DNA of 63,422 nt, from NCBI RefSeq assembly GCF_934772795.1, contig NZ_CAKVMR010000004.1:1-63422 (forward strand). The letters are read 5' to 3'. Each line of letters begins with the position of its first letter. Position 1 is the first letter of the stretch. This stretch comes from an uncultured Holdemanella sp. (GTDB lineage Bacteria; Bacillota_I; Bacilli_A; Erysipelotrichales; Erysipelotrichaceae). Positions 60,408 to 63,422 of the stretch are shown here, piece by piece. The notes under the pieces were generated by a model. The model had not been told where the DNA came from. It searched no databases and worked only from the letters and a program-made list of their open reading frames with translations. Both the position numbers and the translations under genes were made by a program.

Positions 60408-60798
60408 GGGGATGTTCAGGCATTCGATGAGTAAATGTTTGGATTCAGCCACAGCCACGAAGGATACGTGTAATAACCAACTTAAATTAATTGCTAAAAA
60501 TAAACTTGCTAATGTATTTGGTATGAACCAAAGCATGGCTTTCGCTGCTTAATTTTATTGCCTACGTTTGGCTTCGCAGCCCCTTTCTGAAATTTCGCTT
60601 TCTTATTTCAGACTGAGTGTTAAAGAAAAGAAGATAGAAATAAGCATTGGCTAGCTGCTTGTCTTGAATCAACTATAGCTAACCCAAAAGAATTTTTGTT
60701 TCCATCCGAAACTTTTGGATAACTAGATGGAAAAAGCTGTAAACGCTGTCTCGTGGGACTTTGCTTAGACAGGAGTTCGATTCTCCTCATCTCCACCA
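60408..60798 (+). ncRNA. ssrA: Transfer-messenger RNA (tmRNA)
   Basis: 391 nt. The tRNA-like ends pair: GGGGATG at the 5' end with CATCTCC before ACCA at the 3' end, and GGAGTTCGATTCTCC forms the T arm. The tag reading frame runs from GCT at 60493 to TAA at 60552 and encodes AKNKLANVFGMNQSMAFAA. That is 19 residues and ends in AFAA rather than the usual ALAA. Pseudoknot regions follow. Placed next to smpB, with its own promoter and terminator. Confidence 0.95.
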
Positions 60799-60807
60799 AA
60801 GACAATC

Positions 60808-60836
60808 AACGCCCTTATTTAAAGGGCGTTTTAATT
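60808..60836 (+). terminator. tmRNA terminator
   Basis: AACGCCCTT / AAGGGCGTT 9-bp stem with a 5-nt loop, followed by TTAATTT. Confidence 0.82.
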
Positions 60837-60888
60837 TATCGTGATGTACTTTTGATGTATAATAGATAAGAAAGAAGGTAAATTACGT

Positions 60889-61263
60889 ATGAGAATTGCA
60901 GTAAGCTATAAAGACGGGGAAGTGTTCCAGCATTTTGGGTATAGTACAGAATTTAAAATCTATGAAACAGATCATAATGAAATTCTTAAGAGTGAAGTGA
61001 TTACAGTCGAAGGACATGGGCATGTTGGCGTTTCAAATGCATTGAAAGAACAAAATGTAAACATTGTACTTTGTGGTGGTATTGGACAAGGTGCTAAAAA
61101 TGCATTAGCTGGTTTTGGAATTCATTCATTTGGTGGTGTAACTGGAAATGCGGATGAGGTTGTTAAGAAATATTTAAGTGGAAAACTAGAATTTACAACC
61201 GATGTGACTTGTACAAAACATGAATCTGGCGAAAGTCATTCTTGTGGTGGACATTGCCATTAA
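60889..61263 (+). CDS. NifX/NifB-like (dinitrogenase iron-molybdenum cofactor family) protein
   Basis: 124 aa, a stand-alone DiNase_FeMo-co domain: RIAVSYKDGEVFQHFGYSTEFKIYE at the start (key VFQHFGYSTEF) and LCGGIGQGAKNALAGFGI near 62. The C-terminal tail is rich in Cys and His (CTKHESGESHSCGGHCH), a likely metal or Fe-S site. No nitrogenase genes are near, and such small proteins are common in anaerobes with unknown role in metal cluster handling. TATAAT near 60860 and AAAGAAGG give promoter and ribosome site. Confidence 0.88.
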   Translation: MRIAVSYKDGEVFQHFGYSTEFKIYETDHNEILKSEVITVEGHGHVGVSNALKEQNVNIVLCGGIGQGAKNALAGFGIHSFGGVTGNADEVVKKYLSGKLEFTTDVTCTKHESGESHSCGGHCH

Positions 61264-61280
61264 TTTTTTGAGTTTTTCTT

Positions 61281-61309
61281 TTGACACACCTTGTATTTCG
61301 GTCTATAAT
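61281..61309 (+). promoter_or_regulatory. thrS promoter
   Basis: TTGACA (61281-61286), 17-nt spacer, TATAAT (61304-61309): perfect sigma-A consensus, start expected near 61316. Confidence 0.92.
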
Positions 61310-61315
61310 CTAGGC

Positions 61316-61532
61316 AACAATGATGATAAGGATATGAATGCATTCTATTTAAATGTAGAGAGAGTGTGGTTGGTGAAAACACTTTGCGAATGTATGTATT
61401 TACTCCCTTTGAATTGCCCTTGAAAAAGTGTGCCGTAATTCTTGCGTTAAAAGGTTAGAGGTGTATACAGAAATTGTATAAACAAAGGTGGTACCGCGTG
61501 CGACAGACGTCCTTTGATGGCTGTCGCTTTTT
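61316..61532 (+). promoter_or_regulatory. T-box leader of thrS
   Basis: The T-box sequence AAAGGTGGTACCGCG (61484-61498) is followed by a terminator GCGACAG / CTGTCGC with a T run (61500-61532); the T-box core can pair into the competing antiterminator. Uncharged tRNA-Thr should stabilise the antiterminator. A possible Thr specifier codon ACT lies at 61402-61404, but I could not prove the stem I fold. Confidence 0.92.
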
Positions 61533-61557
61533 ATATGGAAAAATGGAGGAAAATAAA

Positions 61558-63306
61558 ATGGAATTAGTGAATGTATTAGAAGATGAACATTTATCTATGT
61601 TGAACCACTCATGTGCTCATATGATGGCTCAAGCTGTTAAGCGTTTATATCCAAATGCTAAATTCTGGGTAGGACCTGTCATTTCTGAAGGTTTCTACTA
61701 TGATATGGATTTAGGGGATGTAAAATTAAAAGAAGAGGATTTGGCAAAAATCGAAAAAGAAATGAAGAAGATTGCCAAAGACGGAAAGAGAATTGTTCGT
61801 GAAGAAATTTCTAAAGAAGATGCTTTAGAAATGTTCAAGGATGATCCTTATAAAGTGGATTTGATCAATGGATTAGAAGATGGAAATATCACAATCTATC
61901 GTCAAGGTGAATTTGCGGACTTATGTCGTGGACCTCACGTTGAAACAGTTAAGATGTGTAAAAACTTTAAATTGTTGAAACATTCTGGTGCTTACTGGAA
62001 AGGTGATGCCAATAATAAAATGCTTCAACGTGTTTACGGTATTTGTTTCGATACAAAAGAAGAATTGGAAGCTCACTTAGAAGCTTTAGAAGAAGCTAAA
62101 AAACGTGACCACAAGAAATTAGGTAAAGAAATGGGCTTATTTACAATTAGTGAATTTGCGCCAGGTATGCCTATCTTCTTGCCAGATGGAATGATTTTAC
62201 GTAACATCTTGGAACAATACTGGTACCAAGAACATACAAAAGAAGGATACCAATTCATCAAGACACCAATTATGATGTCAAAAGAATTGTGGGAATTGAG
62301 TGGACACTGGGATCACTATAAAGACAATATGTACACTTCAATGGTTGATGATCGTGAATTCGCAATCAAACCAATGAACTGTCCAGGAGCATTGTTGGTA
62401 TATAACTCAACTTTACACTCATATAAAGACTTACCATTGCGTTTAGGAGAATTAGGACAAGTACACCGTCACGAAGCAAGTGGTGCATTGAATGGATTGT
62501 TCCGTGTACGTACATTTACACAAGATGATGCGCACTTATTTGTAACTCCTGATCAATTGGAAGAAGAAGTTAAAAAAGTACTACAATTGGTAGATCGTAT
62601 TTACTCAGTATTTGGATTACCATATGAAATTGAATTATCAACTCGTCCAGATAGTGGATATATTGGTTCAGAAGAAATTTGGGATGCTTCAGAAAAAGCA
62701 TTGGCACAAGCTTGTGTTCATGCAGGTAAAGAATATAAAGTAAACCCTGGTGATGGTGCGTTCTACGGACCTAAATTGGATATCCATATTAAAGATAGTT
62801 TAGGTCGTGTATGGCAATGTGGTACTGTACAGTTGGATATGAACTTGCCAGAAAGATTCGAATGTAAATATGTAGATGCAGATGGAACTAAGAAAACTCC
62901 AATTATGTTACACCGTGTAGTTTATGGATCAGTTGAACGTTTCATTGGTATCTTGATCGAACACTTTGGTGGACACTTCCCATTATGGTTAGCTCCACGT
63001 CAATTTGTTGTGATTCCAGTACACCACGAAAAACATGTTGAATACGCAAATAAAGTATGTGATGCATTAACAGCATTAGGAATGCGTGCAACAGTAGATT
63101 CTCGTAACGAAAAATTAGGTTACCGTGTTCGTGAGGCACAGCTACAGAAGGTTACTTACCAAATCGTAGTTGGTGATGGAGAACAAGAAAACAATACAGT
63201 AACAATTCGTCAAAGTGGTAAAAAGGATAGTGTTACATTATCATTAGATGAAGCTTTGGCTAAATTTAAAGCGGAAGTAGACAATAAAACATTGTTTGGA
63301 AAGTAA
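61558..63306 (+). CDS. thrS: Threonyl-tRNA synthetase without TGS domain
   Basis: Charges tRNA-Thr. 582 aa against about 640 for Bacillus enzymes. It starts directly in the editing (N2) region (LNHSCAHMMAQAVKRLYP near residue 16, with editing motif HxxxH; CRGPHV near 124), so the N-terminal TGS domain of about 60 residues is missing. Catalytic core: motif 2 HRHEASGALNGLFRVRTFTQDDAH near 306 (key VHRHEASGAL, zinc ligands Cys of NCPG and later His), motif 3 RVVYGSVERFIGILIEH near 455. C-terminal anticodon-binding domain from about 480. ATG fixed by GGAGG; only the T-box leader lies upstream. Confidence 0.95.
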   Translation: MELVNVLEDEHLSMLNHSCAHMMAQAVKRLYPNAKFWVGPVISEGFYYDMDLGDVKLKEEDLAKIEKEMKKIAKDGKRIVREEISKEDALEMFKDDPYKVDLINGLEDGNITIYRQGEFADLCRGPHVETVKMCKNFKLLKHSGAYWKGDANNKMLQRVYGICFDTKEELEAHLEALEEAKKRDHKKLGKEMGLFTISEFAPGMPIFLPDGMILRNILEQYWYQEHTKEGYQFIKTPIMMSKELWELSGHWDHYKDNMYTSMVDDREFAIKPMNCPGALLVYNSTLHSYKDLPLRLGELGQVHRHEASGALNGLFRVRTFTQDDAHLFVTPDQLEEEVKKVLQLVDRIYSVFGLPYEIELSTRPDSGYIGSEEIWDASEKALAQACVHAGKEYKVNPGDGAFYGPKLDIHIKDSLGRVWQCGTVQLDMNLPERFECKYVDADGTKKTPIMLHRVVYGSVERFIGILIEHFGGHFPLWLAPRQFVVIPVHHEKHVEYANKVCDALTALGMRATVDSRNEKLGYRVREAQLQKVTYQIVVGDGEQENNTVTIRQSGKKDSVTLSLDEALAKFKAEVDNKTLFGK

Positions 63307-63310
63307 GAGT

Positions 63311-63343
63311 TTAGAGGTCAAAAATTGGCCTCTAATTTTTTTT
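63311..63343 (+). terminator. thrS terminator
   Basis: TTAGAGGTCAA / TTGGCCTCTAA 11-bp stem (one G-U pair), 3-nt loop, followed by eight T. Confidence 0.9.
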
Positions 63344-63364
63344 GTATTTTTTTAAAAAATTTGC

Positions 63365-63393
63365 TTGCAATAAATTTTTATCCATGTTATTAT
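63365..63393 (+). promoter_or_regulatory. Promoter of the next operon
   Basis: TTGCAA (63365-63370), 17-nt spacer, TATTAT (63388-63393). A leader begins (CGTTACGGATAACG hairpin) and the window ends. In many Firmicutes thrS is followed by infC-rpmI-rplT with a leader; this is only a guess here. Confidence 0.65.
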
Positions 63394-63422
63394 AAACGGG
63401 CGTTACGGATAACGCAGGTTGT

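Noticed and set aside
61220..61423. Open frame of 67 codons across the T-box leader.
   Set aside because: It overlaps the NifX-like gene end, the promoter and the leader structure, and lacks a ribosome site; it is a by-product of the leader sequence.
1..63422. CRISPR arrays, prophage genes or integrase attachment sites.
   Set aside because: I saw no regularly spaced direct repeats, no cas, integrase or phage structural genes, and no repeat of the tRNA-Ala 3' end elsewhere in the window.

Overview
The window reads as chromosome of a low-GC Firmicute, most likely of the Erysipelotrichia type (inference from sequence character only). Reasons: AT-rich DNA, strong GGAGG ribosome binding sites, a zinc-type S14, a T-box, an M-box and a THF riboswitch, consensus sigma-A promoters (TTGACA-17-TATAAT), and an S10-spc-alpha ribosomal cluster that lacks rpmD, map and infA.

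Layout. 1-142: 3' end of a 5S rRNA and its terminator. 344-2775: glycolytic pair pfkA-pyk with a possible catabolite (cre) site upstream. 2783-6762 (minus): FtsX-type ABC exporter. 6854-8608: two tandem DegV fatty-acid-binding proteins. 8639-16521: a complete four-gene Wadjet anti-plasmid system (jetABCD, DUF2397/DUF2398/SMC-like/DUF2399, i.e. type III). 16505-18361: ung and folC, divergent. 18358-20725: a marR gene split after its third codon by an IS605-family element that carries only tnpB; both element ends, target site and in-frame repair of the host gene can be read. 20727-25175: flavin reductase-rubredoxin fusion, folate transporter folT under a THF riboswitch, a solute-binding lipoprotein, pta. 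25184-28911: mgtE under an M-box, a LysR regulator and azlCD. 28902-33657: methyltransferase, SGNH esterase, Gfo/Idh oxidoreductase, GH25 muramidase, prolyl aminopeptidase-like hydrolase.

33654-47380: ribosomal protein superoperon from rpsJ to rplQ, including secY, adk and rpoA, with two structured, unassigned leader candidates (before rpsJ and before rpmJ). 47371-51170: isoaspartyl dipeptidase, ABC-F protein, EamA transporter. 51178-54292 (minus): serine synthesis operon serC-serA plus a PHP phosphatase. 54345-58608: pstSCAB-phoU behind a four-hexamer PhoP box. 58613-60836: tRNA-Ala, CapA-like protein, smpB and its partner tmRNA. 60889-63343: NifX-like protein, then thrS under a T-box; the last bases hold the promoter of the next operon.

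Most of the window is ordinary core genome. The accessory interest lies in the Wadjet system, the tnpB element caught inside marR, three genes whose -10 box lies exactly 6 nt before the start codon (apparently leaderless mRNAs), and the two ribosomal leader RNAs.
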